From: Bacillota bacterium
GTDB taxonomy: Bacteria; Bacillota; Dethiobacteria; DTU022
DNA length: 8,575 bases
NCBI GenBank assembly: GCA_012510625.1
Contig: JAAZHP010000003.1
Coordinates: 1 to 8,575, forward strand
Direction of reading: 5' to 3'
The stretch's first letter is position 1; every line of letters starts with the position of its first letter. The position numbers and the translations under genes are program-made. Under the pieces are notes generated by a model, which did no database searches, was not told where the DNA came from, and saw only the letters and a program-made list of their open reading frames with translations. This document shows, in pieces, positions 1-5,277 of this stretch.

Positions 1-55
1 AACCTTAATTTCCGGTGACCTTATTCTTACATTTTCTTAAGACAAGGCCTACCTC

Positions 56-90
56 TGTGGGACACTAGGGACGTACCTTACTGTCCCACA
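56..90 (+). repeat. Repeat A, copy 1
   Basis: The copy has perfect 9-bp inverted arms, TGTGGGACA (56-64) and TGTCCCACA (82-90), around a 17-nt centre that contains AGGGACGTACCT. The 31-nt core TGGGACA-N17-TGTCCCA is shared with the copies at 114-144 and 2539-2569. Such short palindromic repeats with a GGGACGT centre resemble REP-type intergenic elements that are mobilised in trans by REP-associated tyrosine transposases; that link is inference, because no transposase lies in the window. Confidence 0.85.
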
Positions 91-113
91 AATTATACTT
101 GAGGCGGCAAAAA

Positions 114-144
114 TGGGACAAAGAGGTACGTCCCCATTGTCCCA
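114..144 (-). repeat. Repeat A, copy 2 (inverted relative to copy 1)
   Basis: Arms TGGGACA (114-120) and TGTCCCA (138-144) enclose GAGGTACGTCCCC. On the minus strand this reads GGGGACGTACCTC, the same centre as copies 1 and 3, so this copy is inverted. With copy 1, 23 bp away, it makes a head-to-head pair like the paired REP elements called BIMEs. Confidence 0.85.
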
Positions 145-158
145 GTTTCATCGAGGTT

Positions 159-185
159 GTAGGGGCGGCTCATGAGCCGCCCGAG
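159..185. repeat. Repeat B, copy 1 (perfect 20-nt palindrome)
   Basis: GTAGGGGCGG runs into the perfect palindrome GGGCGGCTCATGAGCCGCCC (163-182). The same GTAGGGGCGG start occurs on the minus strand near 1745, and a related palindrome lies at 262-283. It looks like a dispersed intergenic palindrome rather than an operator of a specific gene. Confidence 0.7.
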
Positions 186-261
186 ACTGCACCGAAATAC
201 GATAAAACACTGCGTATAAAGCAAAACGCTGCTACCACGCAAACGCCTATACCTCACCGGC

Positions 262-283
262 GGGCGAGGAATGCCTCGACCCC
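262..283. repeat. Repeat B-like palindrome, copy 2
   Basis: CGAGG (265-269) and CCTCG (274-278) form a stem with a 4-nt loop, extended by imperfect GGG/CCC ends. The layout matches the copy at 159-185 with a changed stem sequence, as expected for a hairpin repeat that keeps its structure but not its exact bases. Confidence 0.5.
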
Positions 284-373
284 TTTGAAAAAGGTATATA
301 ATAAACTCCCCCCTTTGGAAAAGGTATAGAAAAAACTCCCCCCTTTTTTAAAGGGGGGCCGGGGGGGATTTTA
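278..373. repeat. Repeat C run, left (about 30-bp units)
   Basis: Three successive units begin near 278, 306 and 336, each with C-run, TTT, a short loop, AAA-type and G-run. The first two end in AAGGTATA and an A-rich spacer. The third is the full form: CCCCCCTTT (338-346) and AAAGGGGGG (350-358) with a TTT loop, then CCGGGGGGGATTTT. The full 38-bp form (336-373) recurs at 1667-1704 in the same orientation. The spacing is roughly regular, but the units are palindromic and vary, so this is not a CRISPR array. Confidence 0.8.
328..358 (-). terminator. Candidate intrinsic terminator of the kinase gene, built from repeat C
   Basis: Read on the minus strand, the kinase stop at 383 is followed by a 9-bp stem, CCCCCCTTT with AAAGGGGGG, and then GAGTTTTTTCT. 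That is the stem plus T-run layout of an intrinsic terminator. The first arm begins 24 bp after the stop codon. The stem is also simply a copy of repeat C, so termination may be a by-product of the repeat. Confidence 0.5.
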
Positions 374-382
374 GATTGATTG

Positions 383-1372
383 CTAGCCGCCCTTCCGGAT
401 TCCCTCCAGCCGGGGGAAGCAGAGCGCGATCTGTAGGCCGCGAGACGTGTTCTCGGCCGAGACAATGCCGTGATGCTTCTCCACGATGGTCCTGGCAATG
501 GCCAGCCCCAAGCCTACGCCTCCGTCCGGCCGGGCCCGCGAAGAGCGGTAGAAGCGCCGGAACAGCCCCGGCAGCTCCTCTTCCGGGATCCCCCCGCCGT
601 TGTCTTCAACGGTTACGGTGATGGATCTTTCCGTCTCTTCGATGAAGAGATTAACCTGCCCCTCCGGGGGGGTATGCTCGCAGGAATTCTTGAGGATGTT
701 GCGCAGCGCCTCGCCCAGCCAGTAGGCGTCGCAGCGCATGGCGGCGCCGCCCTCAAGCTGAAACCTTTTACCGGGATAAAGCGGCTGCAGCTCGGACCAG
801 ACCTGCCGGGCCAGGTCGCCGAGATCGTGTTCTGCGAAGCGCATCTCGTAGGCGTCAGCGCGCAGCTTCTCCAGCCGCAGCAGCGAAAAGATCAGGTTTT
901 CCATCCGCTCTATGAGGAGCAGCTGCCGGGAGAGATCCTTGCCGGGGTCTTGAGTCTGCTCCATCTCGCAGTATAGCTTCAGCGCCGCCAGCGGGGTTTT
1001 CAGCTGATGGGAGACGTCGGCGATGAATTCCGCATTTTTTTGCGATTCGCGCCGCGCCTTCTCCTGCTCCAGAAGCAGCCTGCTTTCCAGTTCCACCACG
1101 GCGTTCTCCAGCAGGGCAAAATCGTCGTCATCTACGCTGAAGCGGGGGGAGGTCTCCCGCCCTTCCAGGAAATCGATGATCTGCCCGTGCAGCGATTCCA
1201 GTTCTCTTTTTAGCCGCTTCGCCTCCATGATGTTGAGCAAGAGGGTGGCCAGGCTGGCCAGGAGCAGGGCGATTCCTGCCCACCGGATGCTGCCCGCGCC
1301 GCAGCAGGCAAGGTATGTGCCCAGGGCGGCGGTAAGGCCCGCGAGCAATGTGGCGGAAGAAAGCATCTTCAT
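383..1372 (-). CDS. Sensor histidine kinase, intramembrane-sensing type
   Basis: This is a 329-residue sensor kinase that autophosphorylates a histidine and passes the phosphate to the response regulator encoded at 1807-2469. Two transmembrane helices (about 4-24 and 29-49) are joined by only a few residues (GAGS), so there is no external sensor domain. A linker and coiled coil follow, then the HisKA H-box with VSHQLKTPLAAL (phospho-acceptor about H122), the N-box NILKNS (about 225-230), the G1 box DNGGG (257-261) and the G2 box GVGLGL (285-290). The ATG at 1372 is chosen because GAGGG lies 8 nt upstream. A longer frame starts at 1453, but its extra 27 residues are translated repeat C. A second ATG at 1366 is also possible. 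The short loop resembles BceS-like kinases that read a transporter's state, yet no transporter is adjacent. The signal is unknown. Confidence 0.93.
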   Translation of the reverse strand: MKMLSSATLLAGLTAALGTYLACCGAGSIRWAGIALLLASLATLLLNIMEAKRLKRELESLHGQIIDFLEGRETSPRFSVDDDDFALLENAVVELESRLLLEQEKARRESQKNAEFIADVSHQLKTPLAALKLYCEMEQTQDPGKDLSRQLLLIERMENLIFSLLRLEKLRADAYEMRFAEHDLGDLARQVWSELQPLYPGKRFQLEGGAAMRCDAYWLGEALRNILKNSCEHTPPEGQVNLFIEETERSITVTVEDNGGGIPEEELPGLFRRFYRSSRARPDGGVGLGLAIARTIVEKHHGIVSAENTSRGLQIALCFPRLEGIRKGG

Positions 1373-1399
1373 CCCTGTTTCCCTCTTGGATTTATTTTT

Positions 1400-1530
1400 T
1401 AGCCCCTTTATAGAAGGCTTCGTAAAAGCCTCCCCCTTTGCAAAAGGCTCCATATACTCCCCAACTTTGGAGGGGAGCCTTAGATTTCTAAATCCCCCTA
1501 AATCCCCCTTTAGAAAAGGGGGACTTTAGC
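1400..1530. repeat. Repeat C run, right part 1
   Basis: Several hairpin units are visible: AGGCTT/AAGCCT (1415-1420 and 1426-1431), a unit with CCCCCTTTGCAAAAGG (1432-1447), CTCCCC/GGGGAG (1457-1462 and 1472-1477), and CCCCCTTT/AAAGGGGG (1504-1511 and 1515-1522). The last is preceded by a doubled AAATCCCCCT. These units reach into the 5' flank of the kinase gene and create the false N-terminal extension of its reading frame. Confidence 0.75.
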
Positions 1531-1610
1531 TTGCATCTCCGCGCAAAGCTTGTTCCATATAAAAGATCTGAGCGCTCCCCTTGTTGGGAAAGAACCTTCC
1601 TTCTAGATGC

Positions 1611-1704
1611 CTCTCCCTTGGGAAAAGGCCCTTCAGTACTTCCCCTTTGCAAAAGAATTTTTAAAGCTCCCCCCTTTGCAAAAGGGGGGCCGGGGGGGGA
1701 TTTA
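1611..1704. repeat. Repeat C run, right part 2, ending in the full 38-bp copy
   Basis: Degenerate units at 1611-1628 (CTCTCCCTTGGGAAAAGG) and 1639-1655 (CTTCCCCTTTGCAAAAG) lead into a complete copy at 1667-1704. That copy has CCCCCCTTT (1669-1677), loop GCA and AAAGGGGGG (1681-1689), then CCGGGGGGGGATTTA. It matches the 336-373 copy apart from the loop and one extra G, in the same orientation, so the two bracket the kinase gene as direct repeats. Confidence 0.8.
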
Positions 1705-1718
1705 ATCAATATCATTGC

Positions 1719-1746
1719 CAGGCGGGGATGGAACTCCGCCCCTACG
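1719..1746 (-). repeat. Repeat B, copy 3
   Basis: GGCGG (1721-1725) and CCGCC (1736-1740) form the stem. On the minus strand the element begins GTAGGGGCGG, as copy 1 does on the plus strand, so the two are in opposite orientation on either side of the kinase gene. It lies about 60 bp past the regulator stop. Confidence 0.6.
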
Positions 1747-1806
1747 CCATCCAGGGGGCAGCTTCCCCTGTTTTAACCCCTGTTGTCCCCAGGAGAGGGG
1801 TCGCCA

Positions 1807-2469
1807 TTAATCCTCGCCGGCCCAGCGGTAGCCCACGCCGCGCACCGTGAGTATGCGGTCTTCGCCGATCTTTTCGCGCAGTCGGCTGATATGCACCGAA
1901 AGGGTATTGTCATCAATGAAGAGCCCGGCATCATCCCAGATGGTCTGCAGCAAGATCTTCCTGGTAAGCACCTTGCCGGCGTTGCGGACCAGGGCCGCCA
2001 GGAGCTGGAACTCCGTCGGGGTCAGGTAGAGCTGCTCATCGCGGAAGTAGACGCTCCTGCTTTCCAGGTCGATGCGCAGCCCGTCCTTTTCAAAAACAGC
2101 GGGCTTGCTTCTTCTCAGCAGCGCCCGGATGCGCGAAAGGAGCTCCGCCAGGCGGAAAGGCTTGGTCACGTAATCGTCGCCCCCGGCGTCGAGCCCCCGC
2201 ACGATCTGCACCTCGTCGTCCCTGGCGGTGAGAAAGAGAATCGGAGTATGGCAGCCGCTGCTGCGCCATGCAGTGCAGAGGTCAAGTCCGCTGCCGTCCG
2301 GCAGCATGATATCAAGAATAATGAGATGGTAGCTCTTTTCAGCAACCAGGCGGCGCGCCTCCCGGCAAGTTTCAGCGCAATCGACGGCGTAGCCCTCGCG
2401 CTGCAGCATCTCGCAAAGGCCGTCCCGCAGGAAAATATCATCCTCCACGATGAGCAACCTGGTCTCCAT
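1807..2469 (-). CDS. OmpR/PhoB-family response regulator
   Basis: This is a 220-residue DNA-binding response regulator, presumably the partner of the kinase encoded just downstream. The receiver domain (1-120) shows the acidic pocket IVEDD (E9, D10, D11), the phospho-acceptor D53 in ILDIMLPDGSG, the switch threonine T81 in FLTARDD, and K103 in VTKPF. The C-terminal winged helix (about 126-217) has LTPTEFQLLAALVRN, the recognition region NTLSVHISRLREKI and the closing VRGVGYRW typical of the Trans_reg_C domain. The length is normal. The ATG at 2469 has AAGAAGG 7 nt upstream. The target genes cannot be read from the window; no transporter or other obvious target operon is adjacent. Confidence 0.95.
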   Translation of the reverse strand: METRLLIVEDDIFLRDGLCEMLQREGYAVDCAETCREARRLVAEKSYHLIILDIMLPDGSGLDLCTAWRSSGCHTPILFLTARDDEVQIVRGLDAGGDDYVTKPFRLAELLSRIRALLRRSKPAVFEKDGLRIDLESRSVYFRDEQLYLTPTEFQLLAALVRNAGKVLTRKILLQTIWDDAGLFIDDNTLSVHISRLREKIGEDRILTVRGVGYRWAGED

Positions 2470-2504
2470 GGCCGAACCTTCTTGCTTATACAGAATTTAC
2501 TTCA

Positions 2505-2536
2505 AGTATAGCATAATAGAAGAAAGTATAGATCAA
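2505..2536 (-). promoter_or_regulatory. Candidate promoter of the response regulator gene (extended -10)
   Basis: On the minus strand TGCTATACT (2513-2505) is a good extended -10. A TTGATC-like -35 lies at 2536-2531, but the spacing of 20 nt is long. A start near 2498 would give a leader of about 28 nt before the ATG at 2469. Confidence 0.4.
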
Positions 2537-2538
2537 AC

Positions 2539-2569
2539 TGGGACACCGGGGACGTACCTGTTTGTCCCA
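2539..2569 (+). repeat. Repeat A, copy 3
   Basis: TGGGACA (2539-2545), a 17-nt centre containing GGGGACGTACCTG, then TGTCCCA (2563-2569). It sits between the divergent regulator and DUF364 genes, immediately upstream of the candidate regulator promoter. It has the same orientation as copy 1. Confidence 0.85.
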
Positions 2570-2624
2570 CTTTTGGGGTTACATGTAGAGCAAATTGCAG
2601 GAACAGTCTCCGGCGGAAAAAATA

Positions 2625-2633
2625 TGGTATCAT
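2625..2633 (+). promoter_or_regulatory. Weak candidate -10 for the DUF364 gene
   Basis: TGGTATCAT is an extended -10-like sequence (TG, one base, TATCAT). No acceptable -35 is visible 16-18 nt upstream. If used, transcription would start near 2640 and give a leader of about 70 nt. Confidence 0.25.
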
Positions 2634-2711
2634 GAACTTATCCAGGATTATATTGGGCGGCGCTTTCGGGGACAGCCTCCCCGCCGGCAATAATATTTGG
2701 GAGTTGATCTT

Positions 2712-3446
2712 GTGAGCGTCCGGGATTTTTATAAAGAGCTGACGAGACGGTTCAGAGAGTTAATTGAAGAGCATGGCCTGCTGCATGAAAAAGTGGAGAT
2801 TAGGGGAAGGGTTTTAAAGCCCGGTGAAGCCATCGGCTACCCCGGGAGGGGGGACTTCCCTCTGCTGAAGGGAAAGGAGAAGCTGATGGAGGCCGAATTC
2901 AGGGGAGCAAAGGGCCAGGCCTTTACCGATATGCCGGAGAATTTTGCCGGAACGCTCAATGATATTGTCAACAGGTCCCTGGAATCAAATTACGACCGGG
3001 CGGTCCTGGTATCCACCATTAATGCGGTGTGCAACTACCTGGGCATTTCCCGGAACCATGTTCACTGTAAGGATGATGCGCCGGAAGAGTGCGCCGGGGA
3101 CCTGGCGGCGGTGATTGAAGTGGAATTTGGCTCGCCCCGCATCGCCTTTATCGGCTACCAGCCGTCCATGGTGGAGCGCCTTGCCGGCAGCTTTCCCCTC
3201 AGGGTCGTCGACCTGGCCGAAGATAACATCGGCACTGTCAAGTACGGCGTGACCATCGAAGATGGGCGGAAAGATATTGACGATCTGCTGGACTGGTGCG
3301 ATATGATCCTGGCCACGGGAAGCACCGTGGTCAACGGGACCATCACAAGGTTTCTTACCGGCAAGCCGGTGATCTTTTACGGCACCACCATTGCCGGGCC
3401 CGCCGCCCTAATGGGCCTGAGAAGATTCTGCCCCCGGAGCTTATAG
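2712..3446 (+). CDS. DUF364/DUF4213 Rossmann-like protein (putative heavy-metal chelation family)
   Basis: This 244-residue cytosolic protein resembles the family annotated as putative heavy-metal chelation proteins, with an N-terminal DUF4213 part and a C-terminal DUF364 Rossmann-like domain. Family-like stretches are AFTDMPENFAGTLNDI (about 70-85), RAVLVSTINAVCNYLG (96-111), the beta-strand and turn RIAFIGYQPSMVERL (143-157), CDMILATGSTVVNGT (196-210) and the end GKPVIFYGTTIAGPAAL (217-233). Several cysteines occur (C107, C119, C127, C196, C240), but they do not form a recognised metal motif. The GTG at 2712 is preferred because GGAG lies 8 nt upstream; a TTG at 2697 would add five residues and has no ribosome binding site. 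The biochemical function of the family is unproven. It is not in an operon with any neighbour and converges on the YjbQ gene. Confidence 0.75.
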   Translation: MSVRDFYKELTRRFRELIEEHGLLHEKVEIRGRVLKPGEAIGYPGRGDFPLLKGKEKLMEAEFRGAKGQAFTDMPENFAGTLNDIVNRSLESNYDRAVLVSTINAVCNYLGISRNHVHCKDDAPEECAGDLAAVIEVEFGSPRIAFIGYQPSMVERLAGSFPLRVVDLAEDNIGTVKYGVTIEDGRKDIDDLLDWCDMILATGSTVVNGTITRFLTGKPVIFYGTTIAGPAALMGLRRFCPRSL

Positions 3447-3551
3447 AGCATCTTTTTTATGAAAAGGACAGGGACTAAGAAAACTTTTTCTCCACCAGCG
3501 CTAGAGCCTTCCCGGTATATTCTTATTATTGTCTCTTATTTACCTGGATAA

Positions 3552-3580
3552 AGTATAACATTACGCTCAGATCCGGTCAA
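3552..3580 (-). promoter_or_regulatory. Sigma-A-like promoter without an assigned gene
   Basis: On the minus strand TTGACC (3580-3575) is separated by exactly 17 nt from TATACT (3557-3552), a strong match to the vegetative consensus. It lies after the YjbQ stop and points into the 3' end of the DUF364 gene. No ORF of note follows on that strand before 3446, so it may drive a non-coding or antisense RNA, or be a remnant. Confidence 0.45.
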
Positions 3581-3604
3581 CCAAATAATACCAGGAGTGA
3601 AACA

Positions 3605-4021
3605 TTAAACTGTTCCGATGACGGTTACCACGATGCGGCGGTTTTTCCGCGGGCCGTCAAATTCGCAGAAAAATATATTCTGCCAGGTGGAGAGGCCCAG
3701 TTTGCCGTCGACGAGGGGCACGGTCTCGCCGGGGCCGACCAGCCCCGCCTTGAGGTGGGCGTCGGCGTTCCCGTCCTGCCGGTCGTGCTCCCAGCCGCCG
3801 CGGGGGATCAGCCTGCGCAGCAGCGTAATCACGTCCCTCTGCACGCTCTCGTCCCAGTTCTCCTGGATCATGATCGCCGCCGTGGCCCCCTGGGCGTAGA
3901 TCGAAACCAGCCCATTTTTAATGCCGCTTTTTTTCAATGCTTTGCGGACCGGTTCAGTGATATCGTAAAGCGCCTCCCGGGCGGTTGTTTCCAGCTCGAG
4001 CACCTTATGTACGCAATGCAT
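3605..4021 (-). CDS. yjbQ: YjbQ / UPF0047 family protein
   Basis: This 138-residue protein of the YjbQ (UPF0047) family is the full usual length. The family signature is clear: GATAAIMIQEN (45-55), WEHD (77-80), GNADAHLKA (84-92), DGKLGLSTWQ (105-114) and CEFDGPR (119-125). The clustered His and Asp residues (H79, D80, D87, H89) are the conserved putative active-site and metal-site residues of the family. E. coli YjbQ has a weak thiamine-phosphate synthase activity, but the physiological role is not settled. The ATG at 4021 has a perfect AGGAGG 9 nt upstream. The gene is divergent from the PadR operon and appears to be transcribed alone. Confidence 0.93.
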   Translation of the reverse strand: MHCVHKVLELETTAREALYDITEPVRKALKKSGIKNGLVSIYAQGATAAIMIQENWDESVQRDVITLLRRLIPRGGWEHDRQDGNADAHLKAGLVGPGETVPLVDGKLGLSTWQNIFFCEFDGPRKNRRIVVTVIGTV

Positions 4022-4088
4022 GATTGAATTCCTCCTTTTAACGGCCGGCGCAAACAGCCGGACCTAATGTTATCCCATTTCCATCCAT

Positions 4089-4117
4089 AGTGTAGATGAT
4101 GCCCCGCGGGATTTCAA
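4089..4117 (-). promoter_or_regulatory. Candidate promoter of the YjbQ gene
   Basis: On the minus strand TTGAAA (4117-4112) and TACACT (4094-4089) are separated by exactly 17 nt. A start near 4082 gives a leader of about 60 nt. That leader contains a small hairpin, CCGGC/GCCGG (4045-4049 and 4057-4061), just before the ribosome binding site. Confidence 0.5.
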
Positions 4118-4188
4118 GGCAAAACTGTCTCTCCTGCCGCTGCAGTCGGGACCGGGAGCCGCTAAAAAACAAAAATACGCAAAGTATA

Positions 4189-4217
4189 TTGACACGCATA
4201 GTAATATGTGTTATATT
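4189..4217 (+). promoter_or_regulatory. Promoter of the padR operon
   Basis: TTGACA (4189-4194) and TATATT (4212-4217) are separated by exactly 17 nt, a near-consensus sigma-A promoter. Transcription would start near 4224, about 25 nt before the TTG start of the PadR gene. It is the best promoter in the window. Confidence 0.8.
4192..4211. promoter_or_regulatory. Candidate PadR operator inside the promoter spacer
   Basis: ACAC (4192-4195) and GTGT (4208-4211) form the ends of an imperfect 20-nt inverted repeat, with inner AT/AT matches; 6 of 10 base pairs fit. It fills the space between the -35 and -10, where a bound dimer would block RNA polymerase. PadR repressors commonly bind such palindromes in their own promoters. 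The assignment is inference. Confidence 0.4.
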
Positions 4218-4248
4218 GTTCCTGGAAGCGATTGCGAGGTGAAAGATA

Positions 4249-4596
4249 TTGACTGAGCCTGTAGCAAACAGCGACCTGGTGCGCGGCAGCATTGACACCA
4301 TTATCCTGAGCGTGCTGCTGGAGAGAGACAATTACGGCTACCAGATTATCAAGGAGATTTACCTGAAGAGCGGCAGAGAATTCGAGCTGAAGGAGCCCAC
4401 ACTCTATGCCGCCCTGCGCCGTCTTGAAGCCCAGGGGGCCCTTGAATCGTATTGGGGTGAAGAGAGCCAGGGGGGGCGCAGAAAGTATTACCGGGTCACC
4501 GAAGCGGGCAAGGTTCTATACAGGAAGAACTACGATGCGTGGCAGGCGGTTAAAAAATTGATTGACCGGCTGCTCGAGAGACGAGAGGAGGCCTAG
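4249..4596 (+). CDS. PadR-family transcriptional regulator
   Basis: This 115-residue PadR-like repressor has a winged-helix fold. Residues 10-90 match the family: RGSIDTIILSVLLERDNYGYQI (12-33), LKEPTLYAALRRLEAQGAL (47-65, helix-turn-helix with recognition helix) and the wing GGRRKYYRVTEAGK (75-88). A C-terminal helix (about 92-113) is the dimerisation helix of the short PadR-s2 type. The start is TTG at 4249, with GAGGTGA 6 nt upstream; no in-frame ATG fits. It is the first gene of an operon; the next gene starts 5 bp after its stop. PadR proteins next to permease-prefix membrane proteins usually control those genes and their own. The ligand is unknown. Confidence 0.93.
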   Translation: MTEPVANSDLVRGSIDTIILSVLLERDNYGYQIIKEIYLKSGREFELKEPTLYAALRRLEAQGALESYWGEESQGGRRKYYRVTEAGKVLYRKNYDAWQAVKKLIDRLLERREEA

Positions 4597-4601
4597 CCGG
4601 G

Positions 4602-5276
4602 ATGGACGATTTAAAAAGATACGTTGACAAATTGTTTGCCGGCCACAAGGAGACCAGGGAGGTGAGGGAGCTCAGGGACGAGATCCTCGGCAACCTCGAG
4701 GCCAGGGTGGCAGATCATATGGAAGAAGGGATGACCTATGACGAGGCGGTTGCCCAGGCCAGGCGTTACCTGGATACCGTTGATTACCTGATCCCGGAGC
4801 AGAAGCCTGTCTACAGGAATCGATACATGCTGGAGCTGCTCCAGGCAGGCCTGCTTTACACGGTGATCGCCTGGATCCTGACCATCCCCCTGCGGGTCAT
4901 GTTTGTCAGGGGGCTCCTGTTTAACAACCTGCTGTTTCTCGCGGTCATTATCCTGGGGGTTGTTTTTCTGGCTCTCTCCTCCAGGAAAGATGAAGCATAC
5001 CTGAATGCAGTCGCCCCGGTCAACAAGAAAAGGCTCACCGGCTACCGTAAAGCGGCATGGCTGATCTGGGCTCTCTTTATGCTAGTCATGACGGCTTTTA
5101 CCACGGCAGTACGCTTTGGCAGCGACATCTGGTTCGGGCGGGCCGTGCATATCAGCGGGCCGTACCAGTTCGCCGTGATCGCCGCCGCTTATGCCATGCC
5201 TTTCATTACTATAATCCTGCCGCTGCTGTTCAGCAAAGCCTGCACCCTGGCAGAGAAACACGAGGTAGACGATTAA
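4602..5276 (+). CDS. Permease prefix domain membrane protein
   Basis: This is a 224-residue integral membrane protein. The N-terminal part (1-65) is charged and helical, with MDDLKRYVDKLFAG, ELRDEILGNLEARVADHMEEG and a stretch containing MTYDEAVAQA. This resembles the permease prefix domain often encoded beside PadR regulators and found fused to FtsX-like permeases. Four hydrophobic helices follow (about 79-99, 106-126, 151-171 and 188-210), but no permease or ATPase domain is present, so the protein is a stand-alone version. AGGAGG lies 10 nt before the ATG and overlaps the end of padR, pointing to coupled translation. The next gene begins 1 bp after the stop. A role in sensing or modulating the envelope with the DUF4825 partner is inference. 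Confidence 0.8.
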   Translation: MDDLKRYVDKLFAGHKETREVRELRDEILGNLEARVADHMEEGMTYDEAVAQARRYLDTVDYLIPEQKPVYRNRYMLELLQAGLLYTVIAWILTIPLRVMFVRGLLFNNLLFLAVIILGVVFLALSSRKDEAYLNAVAPVNKKRLTGYRKAAWLIWALFMLVMTAFTTAVRFGSDIWFGRAVHISGPYQFAVIAAAYAMPFITIILPLLFSKACTLAEKHEVDD

Positions 5277-5277
5277 A

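Larger units (their letters stand above)
1..382. other. Non-coding, repeat-rich flank downstream of the kinase gene
   Basis: No convincing gene is present. Positions 1-55 show nothing recognisable. The rest is a mosaic of short palindromes: two inverted copies of repeat A (56-90 and 114-144), two GC-rich palindromes of family B (159-185 and 262-283), and a run of about 30-bp family C units (278-373). The open frames here translate into low-complexity peptides from the repeats and do not look like proteins. The stretch between 186 and 261 is AT/GC mixed without a visible signal. Confidence 0.7.
1373..1806. other. 434-bp repeat-filled gap between regulator and kinase genes
   Basis: No credible gene lies here. 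Most of the stretch consists of family C palindromes (about 1400-1530 and 1611-1704) and one family B element (1719-1746). The frame open on the minus strand from 1715 to 1488 gives peptides such as KSPPGPPFAKGG and SPFSKGGFRGI, the typical read-through of this repeat. Regulator and kinase genes of this class usually overlap or lie a few bases apart, so the gap appears to have been enlarged by repeat insertion. Confidence 0.8.

Noticed and set aside
278..373. Possible small CRISPR array because of about 30-bp spaced units
   Set aside because: There are no unique spacers between conserved repeats, the units are themselves palindromic and variable, and no cas gene is present.
470..976. 168-codon plus-strand frame opposite the kinase, and others at 1023-1529
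   Set aside because: These are antisense to the kinase; the peptides are low in plausible structure. The second also runs into repeat C.
1488..1715. 75-codon minus-strand frame rich in KGG and PPGPP
   Set aside because: It is a translation of C repeats, which stay open in several frames. It has no start signal and no non-repeat content that looks like protein.
1783..2511. 242-codon open frame on the plus strand opposite the response regulator
   Set aside because: It is the antisense shadow of a gene with all response-regulator motifs. The translation has no recognisable domain and no ribosome binding site.
3296..3478. Possible frameshift at the end of the DUF364 gene, where another frame continues with PPELIEHLFYEKD
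   Set aside because: The main frame already ends with a typical family C-terminus (YGTTIAGPAALMGLRRFCP). The overlapping frame reads as noise over most of its length.
3480..3545. Possible T-box-like fragment on the minus strand (GCGCTGGTGGAGAAA)
   Set aside because: Only a short resemblance; no full stem I, no T-box sequence and no terminator/antiterminator are visible, and no gene follows that it could regulate.
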